A stretch of 64,000 nucleotides of DNA from an uncultured Collinsella sp. (GCA_900548265.1 URKG01000002.1:62001-126000), one strand, 5' to 3'; positions 1 to 8,937 are shown, numbered from the stretch's first letter. Numbers and translations: made by a program. Notes: generated from the letters alone by a model not told the origin.

Positions 1-114
1 TCCTCCGGCAGCGAGTCCTCCGATTCCAACAATGAGACCGCATCCTCCGAGGACAAATCGTCCAGCCAGGAAGGCGCCATCACCGACGACGACATTAACA
101 AACTCAATAGCTAG
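1..114 (+). CDS. C-terminal end of an unidentified protein (partial)
   Basis: The first 37 codons of the window are open in frame 1 and end at TAG (112-114). The tail is Ser/Glu/Asp-rich and low in complexity (SSGSESSDSN..., ending DDDINKLNS), which suggests a disordered, acidic C-terminus. The start and any domain lie outside the window, so no function can be given. A strong terminator follows 67 bases later, so this is the last gene of its transcript. Confidence 0.6.
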   Translation, partial: SSGSESSDSNNETASSEDKSSSQEGAITDDDINKLNS

Positions 115-180
115 TTATTGCTAGGGGTGGTGTCTCCTATACGTTGGAAAGGACACCTCTTCACGGTTTCAACACGCACT

Positions 181-214
181 GCCGGGCTTCCCCAATAGAG
201 GAGCCCGGCTTTTT
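181..214 (+). terminator. Rho-independent terminator of the upstream gene
   Basis: Stem gccgggct (181-188) pairs with agcccggc (202-209) and is followed by TTTTT. It closes the transcript of the partial gene ending at 114. Confidence 0.85.
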
Positions 215-431
215 CATCCCTATAAAACCAGCAGGTCAAAGCCAATTTCAAGAAGAAAAACCAACTCTGCCGACGCCCTCCTATAGCGCACTTTGCCACA
301 GAAAAGTGCGAGACTTCGGTATGCGGTATCAAGCAATCGTTATTCGGGTCTTTGGGAATCCGCGTGATTAAATGCACAGCAATGGGTACATAGCCAGTAC
401 AGTAAGTCCCCGAGGCAGATTGGAGCCACGT

Positions 432-1016
432 ATGGATATCAAGGTTTCTGGACGCAAGACGACGGTAACCGATGCTCTGCGTGCGCATGTGGATGAGAAG
501 ATCGGCGAGGCGCTCAAGGTTTTCGATATCGAGCCCATGACGGTCGACGTTGTACTTCGCTATGAGAAGAACCCCTCGAACCCCAACCCGGCAATCGTCG
601 AGGTTACGGTTCGTGTCCGCGGTTCGGTGATTCGCGTTGCCGAGCACGGTGCAGATATGTACGCCGCCATCGACCTCTCCGCCGATAAGGTTACCCGCCA
701 GCTGCGCAAGTTCAAGACCAAGGTCGTGGACAACCGCCAGGGTGGTGCCAGTGCCGCGGATGTCGCGCCGGTCGAGCGCGTTGAGGATCTGGCCGACCTG
801 CTGCTGCCCGAGGAGGACGACGACCTGCTCGTCCGCGAGAAGGTCATCGATGTCACCCCGATGACCGAGGAGCAGGCGCTGGTGCAGACCGATTTGCTGG
901 GCCACGACTTCTACGTGTTCGAGAACGCGACGACCGGTCTCATCAATGTGGTGTATCACCGTAAGAATGGTGGATATGGCATCATCAAGCCCCGCATCGA
1001 AACACTTGACGAGTAA
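432..1016 (+). CDS. hpf: Ribosome hibernation promoting factor, long form
   Basis: 194-residue long-form HPF/RaiA protein. It binds the small ribosomal subunit and promotes formation of inactive 100S dimers in stationary phase. The N-terminal S30AE domain covers about residues 1-100 (begins MDIKVSGRKTTVTDALRAH; beta-alpha-beta pattern, basic KVTRQLRKFKTK helix). A charged linker follows, then the C-terminal dimerisation domain (about 130-190), recognisable from VIDVTPMTEEQAL, FYVFENATTG and GGYGIIKPR. I chose ATG 432 because the S30AE domain starts there and GGAG lies 6-7 bases upstream; a further in-frame ATG at 372 only adds unrelated residues. It is a single gene with its own terminator. 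Confidence 0.96.
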   Translation: MDIKVSGRKTTVTDALRAHVDEKIGEALKVFDIEPMTVDVVLRYEKNPSNPNPAIVEVTVRVRGSVIRVAEHGADMYAAIDLSADKVTRQLRKFKTKVVDNRQGGASAADVAPVERVEDLADLLLPEEDDDLLVREKVIDVTPMTEEQALVQTDLLGHDFYVFENATTGLINVVYHRKNGGYGIIKPRIETLDE

Positions 1017-1020
1017 AATA

Positions 1021-1042
1021 CGTTAACTTGCATGAGTTAACG
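1021..1042. repeat. Short perfect inverted repeat after hpf
   Basis: cgttaact (1021-1028) and agttaacg (1035-1042) are perfect inverted 8-mers around a 6-base centre, five bases after the hpf stop. It could extend the terminator or be a protein-binding site; nothing else identifies it. Confidence 0.4.
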
Positions 1043-1045
1043 GTT

Positions 1046-1077
1046 GGCGGCCATCCCATGCGGGTGGCCGCCTTTTT
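1046..1077 (+). terminator. Terminator of hpf
   Basis: ggcggccatccc pairs with gggtggccgcc around an ATGC loop and is followed by TTTTT. Confidence 0.9.
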
Positions 1078-1095
1078 ACGTAAGGAGTCGCTTTG

Positions 1096-2049
1096 ATGGA
1101 CAAGGCCGCATCCGCCGGTCATTCGAACCGTTGCCGCATCGTCGTCGATACCTGCTGCGACTTTAGCCCCGAGGTCGCCGCGAACCTCGATGTCGATATC
1201 CTGGGTTTCCCTTTCATTATCGATGGCGAGGAGCGCACAGACGACATCTGGTCGAGCATGAGCCCTAAGGAGTTCTACGACCGCATGCGCGCCGGTGCCC
1301 GCGTGTCCACCTCGGCTGTGTCGCTCGGTCGCTATATCGAGTTTTTTACCGAGTGCGCCAAAGAGGGCACGCCCACGGTCTACCTGTGCTTTACCTCGGC
1401 GCTGTCGTCGAGCTACAACTCCGCGTGCCAGGCGGCAGATGTCGTGCGCGCCGAGTATCCCAACTTTGAGCTCTACGTGGTCGACAACGCTCTGCCCTGC
1501 GCGACCGGTGCGCTCTTGGCGCTCGAGGCCGTGCGCCAGCGTTCGGCGGGACTGACCGCCAAGCAGCTGGTCGATTGGGCAAACGAGGCAAAGACCTACG
1601 TGCACGGCTACTTTACGCTCGAGAGCTTCGACGCACTGGCTGCCGGCGGCCGCATTCCTCCCGCGGCGGCGCAGCTCACGGCAAAGCTCGACGTCAAGCC
1701 CGAGCTCTCCTACGACCTGGCCGGCTCGCTGTCGCTGATCGGCGTCAACCGCGGCCGCAAGAAGGCGCTCAAGTCCATCCTCAAGTCGTTCCGCGAGAAC
1801 TACGTGCCCGATCGCACCATGCCCATCGCCATCATGACGGCCGATGCCGAAAAGGATGGTGACTGGCTCGAAGCCGCCATCCGCAAGGAGGAGGGTTGCG
1901 CCGACGTCACGATCATTCGCGGCTCCGTGGGTCCCACCATCGGCTCGCACGTGGGCCCCGGCATGGTGGGCTGCGCGTTTTGGGGTAAGAACCGCGCCGA
2001 CAAGGCGTCGCTTTCCGACCGTATCGCCCGCCGCGTGCGCGGTCAGTAG
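1096..2049 (+). CDS. DegV family fatty-acid-binding protein
   Basis: 317-residue DegV-family protein. Members bind a fatty acid and, as FakB, present it to the kinase FakA for phosphorylation and membrane lipid synthesis; no fakA is in this window. The N-terminus has the family pattern IVVDTCCDFSPE followed by LDVDILGFPFIID, then the conserved STSAVSLGRYIEFF segment (about 70-85) and the ESFDALAAGGRI helix-turn typical of the central region. The length is slightly above the usual 280-290. ATG 1096 follows AAGGAG at 1082-1087; an in-frame TTG at 1093 is too close to the ribosome site. It is transcribed alone or weakly ahead of the next gene. Which lipid it binds cannot be read from sequence. 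Confidence 0.9.
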   Translation: MDKAASAGHSNRCRIVVDTCCDFSPEVAANLDVDILGFPFIIDGEERTDDIWSSMSPKEFYDRMRAGARVSTSAVSLGRYIEFFTECAKEGTPTVYLCFTSALSSSYNSACQAADVVRAEYPNFELYVVDNALPCATGALLALEAVRQRSAGLTAKQLVDWANEAKTYVHGYFTLESFDALAAGGRIPPAAAQLTAKLDVKPELSYDLAGSLSLIGVNRGRKKALKSILKSFRENYVPDRTMPIAIMTADAEKDGDWLEAAIRKEEGCADVTIIRGSVGPTIGSHVGPGMVGCAFWGKNRADKASLSDRIARRVRGQ

Positions 2050-2147
2050 GCAAGCGCTGCGTCCGTAATCGCCCTCGACTCACAGCCCAAACGCTGGCAC
2101 CGAGTATTCAACCTGGTAACAACACCCAACCCAAAAGGAAAGGTTTC

Positions 2148-3227
2148 ATGGCAAACAAGCTCTCCGTCGCATTTATCGGCACCGGAATCATGGGTGCCCC
2201 CATCGCCGGTCACATCCTGGATGCCGGCTATCCCGTCACGGTCAACAACCGCACCAAGTCCAAGGCTGCCGCGCTTATCGAGCGCGGTGCCGCTTGGGCC
2301 GATACGCCGGCCGATGCCGTGGCTAACGCCGATGTTGTCTTTACCATGGTGGGCTATCCCTCCGAGGTTGAGGAGCTCTACCTGGCGGGCGACGGCCTGC
2401 TCGCGTGCACTAAACCCGGCGCGGTCCTGATCGACCTCACCACGAGCTCGCCCGAGTTGGCGCGCGACATTGCCGAGGCCGCCCAGGTTTCTGGTCGCAT
2501 GGCGTTTGACTGCCCCGTCACCGGCGGCGAGTCGGGTGCTATCGCCGGCACGCTCACGGCTATCGTGGGCGCTACCGAGAACGACATCGCCCCGGTCCGC
2601 GACATCCTTTCCACCTTTGCGGCCAACATCTGCTGCTTCGATGGCGCCGGTAAGGGCCAGGCTGCCAAGCTCGCCAACCAGGTGTCGCTGGGCGCCTGCA
2701 TGGTCGGCATGGCAGACGCCATGGCGTTTGCCGAGCTGAGCGGCCTCGATCTGGAGAAGACCCGTCAGATGATCCTGGGCGGCACCGGTAAGTCCGGCGC
2801 CATGGAGAGCCTGGCGCCCAAGGCGCTCGACGGCGACTACAAGCCCGGCTTTATGGTCGAGCACTTCATCAAGGACCTGCGCCTGGCGCTCGCCTACGCC
2901 GATGACCGCGAGCTCGCGCTGCCCGGCGCCGACGTCGCCTTTACGCTCTACGACATGCTCGACGCCATCGGTGGCGCCAAGCTGGGCACCCAGGCCATCA
3001 CGGTCCTCTACAAGGAAGAGGCCGACGCTATCGCCGCCGGTCTGGACTGGTCGCAGTATCGTCCCGAGGAGCATGGCGCTCACGAGGACGGCTGCGGTTG
3101 CGGCGAGCACGGCGACGACCATGAGTGCGGTTGCGGCCACCATCACGGCGAGGACCACGAGTGCTGCGGCGGCCACGGCCATGACGACGGCCACGAGTGC
3201 TGCTGCGGCCATCATCACGGGGAGTAG
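2148..3227 (+). CDS. Beta-hydroxyacid dehydrogenase (GarR/HIBADH family) with His/Cys-rich tail
   Basis: 359-residue NAD(P)-dependent beta-hydroxyacid dehydrogenase, like 2-hydroxy-3-oxopropionate reductase or 3-hydroxyisobutyrate dehydrogenase. The Rossmann motif GTGIMGAPIAGH sits near the N-terminus, with the substrate motif CPVTGGESGA at about 123-132 and the catalytic-lysine segment GAGKGQAAKLANQV at about 167-180. The catalytic part ends near residue 308. A 51-residue tail (309-359) holds about 14 His and 9 Cys with Gly, Asp and Glu, in clusters such as CGCGEHGDDHECGCG; this is not part of the family and resembles metal-storage tails. It heads an apparent operon with a membrane protein, a HEAT-repeat protein and isocitrate dehydrogenase. 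The substrate is unknown. Confidence 0.88.
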   Translation: MANKLSVAFIGTGIMGAPIAGHILDAGYPVTVNNRTKSKAAALIERGAAWADTPADAVANADVVFTMVGYPSEVEELYLAGDGLLACTKPGAVLIDLTTSSPELARDIAEAAQVSGRMAFDCPVTGGESGAIAGTLTAIVGATENDIAPVRDILSTFAANICCFDGAGKGQAAKLANQVSLGACMVGMADAMAFAELSGLDLEKTRQMILGGTGKSGAMESLAPKALDGDYKPGFMVEHFIKDLRLALAYADDRELALPGADVAFTLYDMLDAIGGAKLGTQAITVLYKEEADAIAAGLDWSQYRPEEHGAHEDGCGCGEHGDDHECGCGHHHGEDHECCGGHGHDDGHECCCGHHHGE

Positions 3228-3232
3228 CGCCC

Positions 3233-3661
3233 ATGAGCTGGACGTTCGTGGTGTTAGCGCTGGTGCTCTTTCTCTTTGCGATCTACATTGGCTTTTTGTG
3301 CGGTCAGTGGGCGTGCGAAAAGCGCGTCATCACCAAGCGCGACTACTGGATTGCCAACTTTGCGGGAGCGGCGGCAGTCGTCCTGCTGACCTGGGTGTTC
3401 TCGCTGTTCCCGCTGGTGCAGTTTGCGCCGATCGGCTGGCTCGGCGGCTTTATCGCCGGTCTTAAAATGAGCTTTGGCGAGTCCGTTGGTCCATGGCGCA
3501 AGCACGACGAGGTTTTTAACGTCAACAAGGCTCATCGCGCCGCCGCCGACGCGGGCGACGCCGAGGAGCGCCGCCGTGCGCGTCGCAATGGCGCGGCCGA
3601 CCGACAGCTCATCTCGGTCACCGATGACAGCAAGGGTGCTGGCAAGCACGCTAAGAAATAG
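3233..3661 (+). CDS. Small membrane protein of unknown function
   Basis: 142 residues. One transmembrane helix spans about 3-24 and a second about 41-62, possibly followed by a third or re-entrant segment to 78. The rest is a basic, Arg/Ala-rich cytoplasmic tail ending KGAGKHAKK. I chose ATG 3233, five bases after the stop of the dehydrogenase, because the helix starts there; the longer reading frame from 3197 would overlap the upstream His/Cys tail out of frame. I do not recognise a family. Tight spacing on both sides places it in the operon that ends with isocitrate dehydrogenase. Confidence 0.7.
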   Translation: MSWTFVVLALVLFLFAIYIGFLCGQWACEKRVITKRDYWIANFAGAAAVVLLTWVFSLFPLVQFAPIGWLGGFIAGLKMSFGESVGPWRKHDEVFNVNKAHRAAADAGDAEERRRARRNGAADRQLISVTDDSKGAGKHAKK

Positions 3662-3676
3662 TAAGAAGAGGTAACT

Positions 3677-4375
3677 ATGGCAGAAAACAAAGACGAACAG
3701 CTCACCGACGAGGAGCTGGCACAGCTTCAGCTGGCAGAGGAGAACGAGAACGCCGTCGACCGTCTGGTCAAGGAGCTCGGCTGCCCCACGCGCCGCATCC
3801 GCCAGTTTGCCGCCCGCGTGCTGCACCTGCTTGCCGAGCGCGATCCGCAGCGCGTCGTGCCCTGCGTGCCCGCGCTGATCGAGGCGCTTGACCGCCCCGA
3901 GGCTCAGACCCGCTGGGAGGCCCTCGATGCCCTGGCGGCGCTCGCCACCACCTGCCCCGAGCAGCTGGGCGATGCCTTTGAGGGCGCCGAGACCGCGCTG
4001 TTCGACGAGATTTCCTCCACGCTGCGCTATGCCGCCTTCCGCCTGCTGTGCGTGTGGGGCGCCACGAGCGTCGAGCGTTCGCGCGAGGCTTGGCCCATCC
4101 TGGACGAGGCCATCCAGTGCTACCACGGCGACCTTGAGTATCGCGACATGCTCGGTTGCCTGTACGAGTTTTGCCAGGGCGAGATCGACGCCGAGGTTGC
4201 CGAGAAGCTTGCGCTGCGCCTTAAGTTCGATGCCGAGAACGGTAAGGGCAGCTATCTCAAGGCCCGTTCGAGCGAGATTTGCGAAATGCTTGTTAAACGT
4301 TTTGGCCTGGATCTCTCCAAAAAGAAGAAGCGTGCTAGCGTTAAAAAATCTGACGACGCCGAAGACGAGGAGTAA
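3677..4375 (+). CDS. HEAT-repeat protein
   Basis: 232 residues, soluble and acidic at both ends. The middle (about 35-140) consists of paired helices with HEAT-like spacing: RRIRQFAARVLHLLAE, VVPCVPALIEALDRP, TRWEALDALAALATT and TLRYAAFRLLCVWGA. The C-terminus is Lys-rich, then acidic (SKKKKRASVKKSDDAEDEE). Such repeats usually form protein-binding scaffolds; no catalytic motif is visible. It lies 15 bases after the membrane protein and 6 bases before isocitrate dehydrogenase, so it is co-transcribed with both. Its partner is unknown. Confidence 0.75.
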   Translation: MAENKDEQLTDEELAQLQLAEENENAVDRLVKELGCPTRRIRQFAARVLHLLAERDPQRVVPCVPALIEALDRPEAQTRWEALDALAALATTCPEQLGDAFEGAETALFDEISSTLRYAAFRLLCVWGATSVERSREAWPILDEAIQCYHGDLEYRDMLGCLYEFCQGEIDAEVAEKLALRLKFDAENGKGSYLKARSSEICEMLVKRFGLDLSKKKKRASVKKSDDAEDEE

Positions 4376-4381
4376 CAGATT

Positions 4382-5467
4382 ATGGCGCACGATGTAGTCC
4401 TGATTCCCGGTGACGGTATCGGTCCCGAGATTACGCAGGCCATGCGCCGCGTGGTCGAGGCCGCCGGTGTCCAGATCAACTGGAACGTCCAGGAGGCCGG
4501 CGCCGGCGTCATGGACGAGTTTGGCACGCCGCTGCCCCAGCACGTGCTCGATGCGGTCGCCGAGACCAAGGTTGCCATCAAGGGTCCCATCACCACGCCG
4601 GTCGGCACGGGTTTCCGCAGCGTTAACGTGGCCCTGCGCAAGCATTTTGACCTGTACGCCTGCGTGCGCCCCTGCCTGTCGCAGCCGGGCGACGGCTCGC
4701 GCTTCCGCGACGTTGATCTGGTCATCGTGCGCGAGAACACCGAGGACCTCTACGCCGGCATCGAGTTCGATGAGGGCACTGCCGAGGTCGAGGAGCTCTC
4801 GCAGCTCGTCGAGCGCTCGGGTCAAAAGACCTTCGCCGCCGATTCCGCGATCTCGATCAAGCCGATCTCTATCGCCAAGAGCCGCCGCATTGTGGAGTAT
4901 GCCTTTGAGTATGCCCGTCGCTGCGGCCGCAAAAAGGTGACGGCCGTGCACAAGGCCAACATCATGAAGGCGACCGACGGCCTGTTCCTGCGCGTGGCGC
5001 GCGAGGTGGCTGCCAACTATCCCGATATCGAGTTCAACGACAAGATCGTCGACGCCACCTGCATGGGCCTGGTCCAAAACCCCAACGACTTCGATGTCCT
5101 GGTGCTGCCCAACCTGTACGGCGACATCGTGAGTGACCTGTGCGCCGGCCTGGTGGGCGGCTTGGGTATGGCCCCCGGCTCCAACATCGGTGCCGACTGC
5201 GCCATCTTTGAGGCTACGCACGGCTCCGCGCCCGATATCGCGGGCAAGGATATCGCCAACCCCACGGCCGAGATCCTCTCTGCTGCGATGATGCTCGATC
5301 ACCTGGGCGAGAACGATGCCGCCAATCGTATTCGCGCCGCCGTATCTGCCACGCTCGACGAGGGCGAGCAGGTTACCGGTGACGTGCGTCGTGCCCAGAC
5401 CGGCTCCGTTGAGGGCGCTGTGGGCACGCAGGCCTTTGCCGATGCCGTTATCGCGCACCTGGCCTAA
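4382..5467 (+). CDS. NAD-type isocitrate dehydrogenase
   Basis: 361-residue isocitrate/isopropylmalate dehydrogenase family enzyme; it most likely oxidises isocitrate to 2-oxoglutarate. The start [14 protein letters not shown] is the family N-terminus. The segment [26 protein letters not shown] carries the Ser and Arg residues that bind isocitrate, [13 protein letters not shown] and the [13 protein letters not shown] lysine follow, and DDxxCAG-like metal ligands appear in [36 protein letters not shown] near 280-296 is the NAD-preferring version of the cofactor loop. Homoisocitrate or isopropylmalate dehydrogenase is less likely because the arginine-rich isopropylmalate motif is absent. It is the last gene of its operon. 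Confidence 0.88.
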   Translation: MAHDVVLIPGDGIGPEITQAMRRVVEAAGVQINWNVQEAGAGVMDEFGTPLPQHVLDAVAETKVAIKGPITTPVGTGFRSVNVALRKHFDLYACVRPCLSQPGDGSRFRDVDLVIVRENTEDLYAGIEFDEGTAEVEELSQLVERSGQKTFAADSAISIKPISIAKSRRIVEYAFEYARRCGRKKVTAVHKANIMKATDGLFLRVAREVAANYPDIEFNDKIVDATCMGLVQNPNDFDVLVLPNLYGDIVSDLCAGLVGGLGMAPGSNIGADCAIFEATHGSAPDIAGKDIANPTAEILSAAMMLDHLGENDAANRIRAAVSATLDEGEQVTGDVRRAQTGSVEGAVGTQAFADAVIAHLA

Positions 5468-5526
5468 GGCATGCACACTGTAAACGCCTAAATAGTACTT
5501 AAGTGCTTGCGTATAACCTAAGAATC

Positions 5527-5557
5527 AATACGCCCGGCGCTCTGTCGGGCGTATTCT
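5527..5557 (+). terminator. Probable terminator after isocitrate dehydrogenase
   Basis: aatacgcccg (5527-5536) and cgggcgtatt (5546-5555) form a perfect 10-bp stem. The following T-tract is poor (ctatt), so termination may be weak. Confidence 0.5.
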
Positions 5558-5593
5558 ATTGAGGACTATGTTTCCTAACAAGGAGTAACTGAT

Positions 5594-6688
5594 ATGGGTC
5601 TGATCCAAAAGAAGGACGAGAAGGACGAGATCGACGGCATCCAGATCATCGAGCGTGGCGAAGGCCCCGACGGTGATGAGGACGAGAAGATCGATCTGGT
5701 CGCCGGTACGTCTGCCGAGCACATTGCCGCCGGTACGACGGCCGAGGAGGAGGACGCCCGTCTGGAGGCTCAGATTGCCGCGGACGCCGCTGACGAGAAT
5801 CTGATGCCCGAGGCCCAGGATGAGGACGACGATATCCTGGGTTCCGATGAAGACGACCATGCATCCAAGCACAAGAAGACGATGATTGCCGCCTTCGTGG
5901 TCGCTATCGTGATCGCTGCTGTGGTCGGTTTCTTTATCGGCAACGGTGGTTTTGGCGGCAAGGGCGTCGGCTCGGCGACCCTGACCGAGGACCAGCTCGA
6001 TTCGACCGTGGCAAGCTATAGCTACAACGGCAAGAAGAGCGACATCACCGCGCGCGAGGCCATCGAGAGCCAGTACAGCCTCGATACCGTCAAGGATAGC
6101 GATGGCAACTACACCGCTCCTTCTGCCGACGTTATCCTGTCCTACGTGCGCAACAAGATTCTGCTCGATGCTGCCGAGGACGAGGGCATCACCGTCTCTT
6201 CCAAGGAGATGAAGAAGTACGCCGAGGATTCCATCGGCACCTCCGACTACAAGACCATGGCCACGCAGTACGGCGTGTCCAAGGACCAGGCCAAGCAGAT
6301 CGTCCGTCAGTCCGCGACGCTGCAGAAGCTCTACAAGAAGAAGGTGGGCGATAGCTCCGTAAGCATGCCGACCGCCCCGACCGAGCCTGCTGACGGCAAC
6401 GAGGAGACCGCGAGCAAGGACTACGCCGACTACATCATCAAACTTGCCGGTGACGAGTGGGATAGCGAGAAGGGCGCCTGGAAGGACGCCGATAGCACCT
6501 ACGCTAAGGCCTTTGCCGACGATGCCTTTACGGCCGATAGTGCTACCTATAAGCAGGCCATGACCGCCTATTACACCGCCTACCAGCAGTACTCTTCGCA
6601 GGCTTCGAGTGCCAGCTCCAAGTGGACCGAGTACGCCAACGGCCTCTACGCCAAGGCCAATATCAGCATCTACGGCCTGTTTGCGTAA
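5594..6688 (+). CDS. Membrane-anchored SurA N-terminal-like protein
   Basis: 364 residues. An acidic cytoplasmic region (1-95) is followed by one transmembrane helix (about 97-116) and an extracytoplasmic domain of about 245 residues. In that domain the helical stretch ILSYVRNKILLDAAEDEGITVSSKEMKKYAED...YKTMATQYGVSKDQAKQIVRQSATLQKLYKKKV resembles the SurA/PrsA chaperone N-domain, but no parvulin PPIase domain follows. It may assist folding of exported proteins; the client is unknown. ATG 5594 follows AAGGAG. It is a single gene with a strong terminator. Confidence 0.72.
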   Translation: MGLIQKKDEKDEIDGIQIIERGEGPDGDEDEKIDLVAGTSAEHIAAGTTAEEEDARLEAQIAADAADENLMPEAQDEDDDILGSDEDDHASKHKKTMIAAFVVAIVIAAVVGFFIGNGGFGGKGVGSATLTEDQLDSTVASYSYNGKKSDITAREAIESQYSLDTVKDSDGNYTAPSADVILSYVRNKILLDAAEDEGITVSSKEMKKYAEDSIGTSDYKTMATQYGVSKDQAKQIVRQSATLQKLYKKKVGDSSVSMPTAPTEPADGNEETASKDYADYIIKLAGDEWDSEKGAWKDADSTYAKAFADDAFTADSATYKQAMTAYYTAYQQYSSQASSASSKWTEYANGLYAKANISIYGLFA

Positions 6689-6731
6689 AGATTGCCTGAG
6701 CCTTCGAGTACGAAGCCGAATTATCTGATGA

Positions 6732-6768
6732 AGCCCCCTAGAACGGAAATCGTTCTAGGGGGCTTTTT
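6732..6768 (+). terminator. Terminator after the SurA-like gene
   Basis: agccccctagaacg and cgttctagggggct form a 14-bp perfect stem around GAAAT, followed by TTTTT. Confidence 0.93.
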
Positions 6769-6847
6769 GCGTTGTAGGGAAGGGCGGGGAAGGGGGTGGT
6801 AGGGGAGAGGTTATATACAAATTCTTGGAGACTTTATTCATGTAAAG

Positions 6848-6860
6848 TGAAAACGATTTC
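6848..6860 (+). promoter_or_regulatory. cre-like site upstream of nagE
   Basis: tgaaaacgatttc resembles the CG-centred catabolite-responsive element recognised by LacI/CcpA-type regulators. It lies within the 533-base non-coding region before nagE. This is a motif match by eye only. Confidence 0.35.
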
Positions 6861-6868
6861 GGCCAAAC

Positions 6869-6911
6869 TGGTAGTAACAATGTGGTACCACTGTTCATCT
6901 GGTAGTAACCA
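6869..6911 (+). promoter_or_regulatory. Cluster of GntR (HutC/NagR-type) operator sites before nagE
   Basis: Three sites follow each other: tggtagtaacaa (6869-6880), gtggtaccac (6882-6891) and tggtagtaacca (6900-6911). The last is a full TGGT-N4-ACCA inverted repeat, the half-site layout known for NagR/DasR/YvoA regulators. The 533-base region between 6689 and 7221 contains no gene; besides these sites and the terminator I see only AT-rich promoter-like sequence. Likely regulators are the GntR proteins at 8938 and 16382. Confidence 0.6.
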
Positions 6912-7221
6912 CTTTTGAGATGAAATCGACTGGAAATTGCTGAGAATTAGTTTGGTAACGAAAGAAACGCACCATGTCTACCTGCGTAAATTACCGTTTA
7001 CGGGCCAAAACTAACCGTTTGGCAACGAAATAGTAATTTGAACGAAATGTGGTGGACGTTTGAATTGAGTGTGTGCTACCGTACATACCAGCAACCCCAA
7101 ATAGGGACTGGGTTGTCTAAGTTTGCGCACCAATGCCGGCAAGCGGAGAAGCCGGTATGCATAAGGCGCGGACATGGAACTCGTTGGTGAACAACGAAAG
7201 AAAGGTTGGAGGAGATACCAT

Positions 7222-8706
7222 ATGATGAAGTACCTCCAGAAGCTCGGCAAAGCGCTGATGCTTCCCGTCGCGGTGCTTCCCGTCGCAGGTATTCTTATGG
7301 GCGTGGGCTACCTGCTCGCTCCCGCAGTCATGGGTGCTGCCGGTGACACTACCGGTTTTGCCTATACCGCCGGTTTCCTGCTCATCAAGGCAGGCGGCGC
7401 TCTTATCGATAACATGGCCTGGCTGTTCGCAGTCGGCGCCGCTGTCGGCCTTGCCGACGATCACGATGGCACCGCTGGCCTCGCTGGCCTCGTCGCCTTC
7501 CTGATGATTCAGCAGCTCCTGAGCCCCGCTGTCGTTCAGACTGTCCAGGGCATTGCTGATCCCGATAAATGGCTCGCCACCACCGAGGGTATCGCGTTCT
7601 CCAAGATCGCTGGCAACTCCTTCATCGGCATCCTGTCCGCCGTCATCGGTGGCACTTGCTATAACAAGTTCAAGGACACCCGTCTTCCCGACTGGCTGGC
7701 CTTCTTCTCCGGCAAGCGTTGCGTCGCCATCATGACCGCCGTCATCTGCATCGTCGTCTCCGTCGTTCTGCTCTTCGTGTGGCCCCTCATCTTCGGTGCC
7801 CTCGTTGCTCTTGGTGAGGGTATCGCTGCCATGGGTGGCATCGGCGCTGGCATCTACGCCTTCCTCAATCGCCTGCTCATCCCGACTGGTCTGCACCACG
7901 CACTCAACAACGTGTTCTGGTTCGACACCATCGGCCTGGGCGACCTGACCCACTTCTGGGCTGGCGAGACCTCCGCTGACGTCAAGTGGAGCCTCGGTAT
8001 GTACATGTCCGGCTTCTTCCCCTGCATGATGTTCGGTATCCCGGGTGCTGCCCTGGCTATGGTTCAGACCGCTAAGAACAAGAAGGCTGCTATCGGCCTG
8101 GTTGTCTCCGCTGCTATCTGCGCCTTCGTCTGCGGCGTCACCGAGCCCTTCGAGTTCGGTTTCATGTTCCTGTGCTTCCCGCTCTACGTCGTGTACGCTG
8201 CCCTGTACGGCGTCTTCACCGTCATCACCTACTTTGTTGGTTTCCGTGCCGGCTTCTGCTTCTCCGCTGGTGCTACCGACCTCCTGTTCTCCTCTAGCCT
8301 CCCGGCTGCTGCCAACACCTGGATGATCATCCCGCTGGGCATCGCTGCCTTCCTGGTCTTCTACCTCGTGTTCCGCTTCGCCATCACCAAGTTCAACCTC
8401 ATGACCCCTGGTCGCGAGGATGAGGATGTCGAGGAGACCTCTGCTCCCGCCGCTGCTGGCGACGAAAAGTTCGCCGCTCTGGCCGCTGCCGTTCTCGCTG
8501 CCGTCGGTGGCAAGGAGAACGTCAAGACCGTTGACTGCTGCGCTACTCGCCTGCGCTTCGAGCTCGGCGATTCCGCTCTGGTCGACGAGGCTGCCTGCAA
8601 GAAGGCTGGCGCTCTGGGTGTCATGAAGATGGACAAGGGTGCTACCCAGGTCATCATCGGCACGCAGGTCCAGGCTGTTGCCGAGGAGCTCAAGAAGCTT
8701 CTCTAA
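7222..8706 (+). CDS. nagE: PTS N-acetylglucosamine-type EIICB
   Basis: 494-residue glucose-class PTS permease with EIIC then EIIB. It imports and phosphorylates a hexose, most likely N-acetylglucosamine, at the membrane. The EIIC part (about 1-385, some ten hydrophobic segments) begins LQKLGKALMLPVAVLPVAG and carries the substrate-region motif GLHHALNNVFWFD and GMYMSGFFPCMMFGIPGAALAM, closer to NagE than to PtsG. EIIB covers about 415-494 with phosphocysteine C440 in CCATRLRF. There is no EIIA domain, so a separate EIIA-Glc must serve it. ATG 7222 has TTGGAGGAG upstream; an earlier in-frame ATG at 7174 lies before that site. GntR operators sit upstream and the gntR gene follows. Confidence 0.9.
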   Translation: MMKYLQKLGKALMLPVAVLPVAGILMGVGYLLAPAVMGAAGDTTGFAYTAGFLLIKAGGALIDNMAWLFAVGAAVGLADDHDGTAGLAGLVAFLMIQQLLSPAVVQTVQGIADPDKWLATTEGIAFSKIAGNSFIGILSAVIGGTCYNKFKDTRLPDWLAFFSGKRCVAIMTAVICIVVSVVLLFVWPLIFGALVALGEGIAAMGGIGAGIYAFLNRLLIPTGLHHALNNVFWFDTIGLGDLTHFWAGETSADVKWSLGMYMSGFFPCMMFGIPGAALAMVQTAKNKKAAIGLVVSAAICAFVCGVTEPFEFGFMFLCFPLYVVYAALYGVFTVITYFVGFRAGFCFSAGATDLLFSSSLPAAANTWMIIPLGIAAFLVFYLVFRFAITKFNLMTPGREDEDVEETSAPAAAGDEKFAALAAAVLAAVGGKENVKTVDCCATRLRFELGDSALVDEAACKKAGALGVMKMDKGATQVIIGTQVQAVAEELKKLL

Positions 8707-8731
8707 GCCTCAGAGACGCATCTGTCTTGTA

Positions 8732-8766
8732 AAGGGTCGTCCCGCTCCGCGGGGGCGGCCCTTTTT
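8732..8766 (+). terminator. Terminator of nagE
   Basis: agggtcgtcccg pairs with cgggggcggccct and is followed by TTTTT. Confidence 0.88.
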
Positions 8767-8895
8767 GCTACCTCGTTACTTGATGCGGCGATGTGATTGG
8801 TATTACAGTGCGCAGACAATCATCCGGCAAACAATATCGAAATATGCCGGGTGACCTGCTGTTATTTCGTTAAAACTGCTATAGTACGTGGTGTC

Positions 8896-8907
8896 TGGTT
8901 ACAACCA
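8896..8907 (+). promoter_or_regulatory. GntR operator at the promoter of the first gntR gene
   Basis: tggttacaacca is a TGGT-N4-ACCA inverted repeat located 10-20 bases after a TATAGT -10-like sequence and 30 bases before the gntR start. The position suggests autorepression. Confidence 0.6.
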
Positions 8908-8937
8908 ATTTCGAGTCATTTTCCGGCAGGTATCATT

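Noticed and set aside
3254..5476. Very long open frame on the minus strand (about 740 codons)
   Set aside because: It lies antisense to the membrane protein, HEAT and isocitrate dehydrogenase genes, which have clear families and ribosome sites. High third-position GC on the coding strand leaves the opposite strand open.
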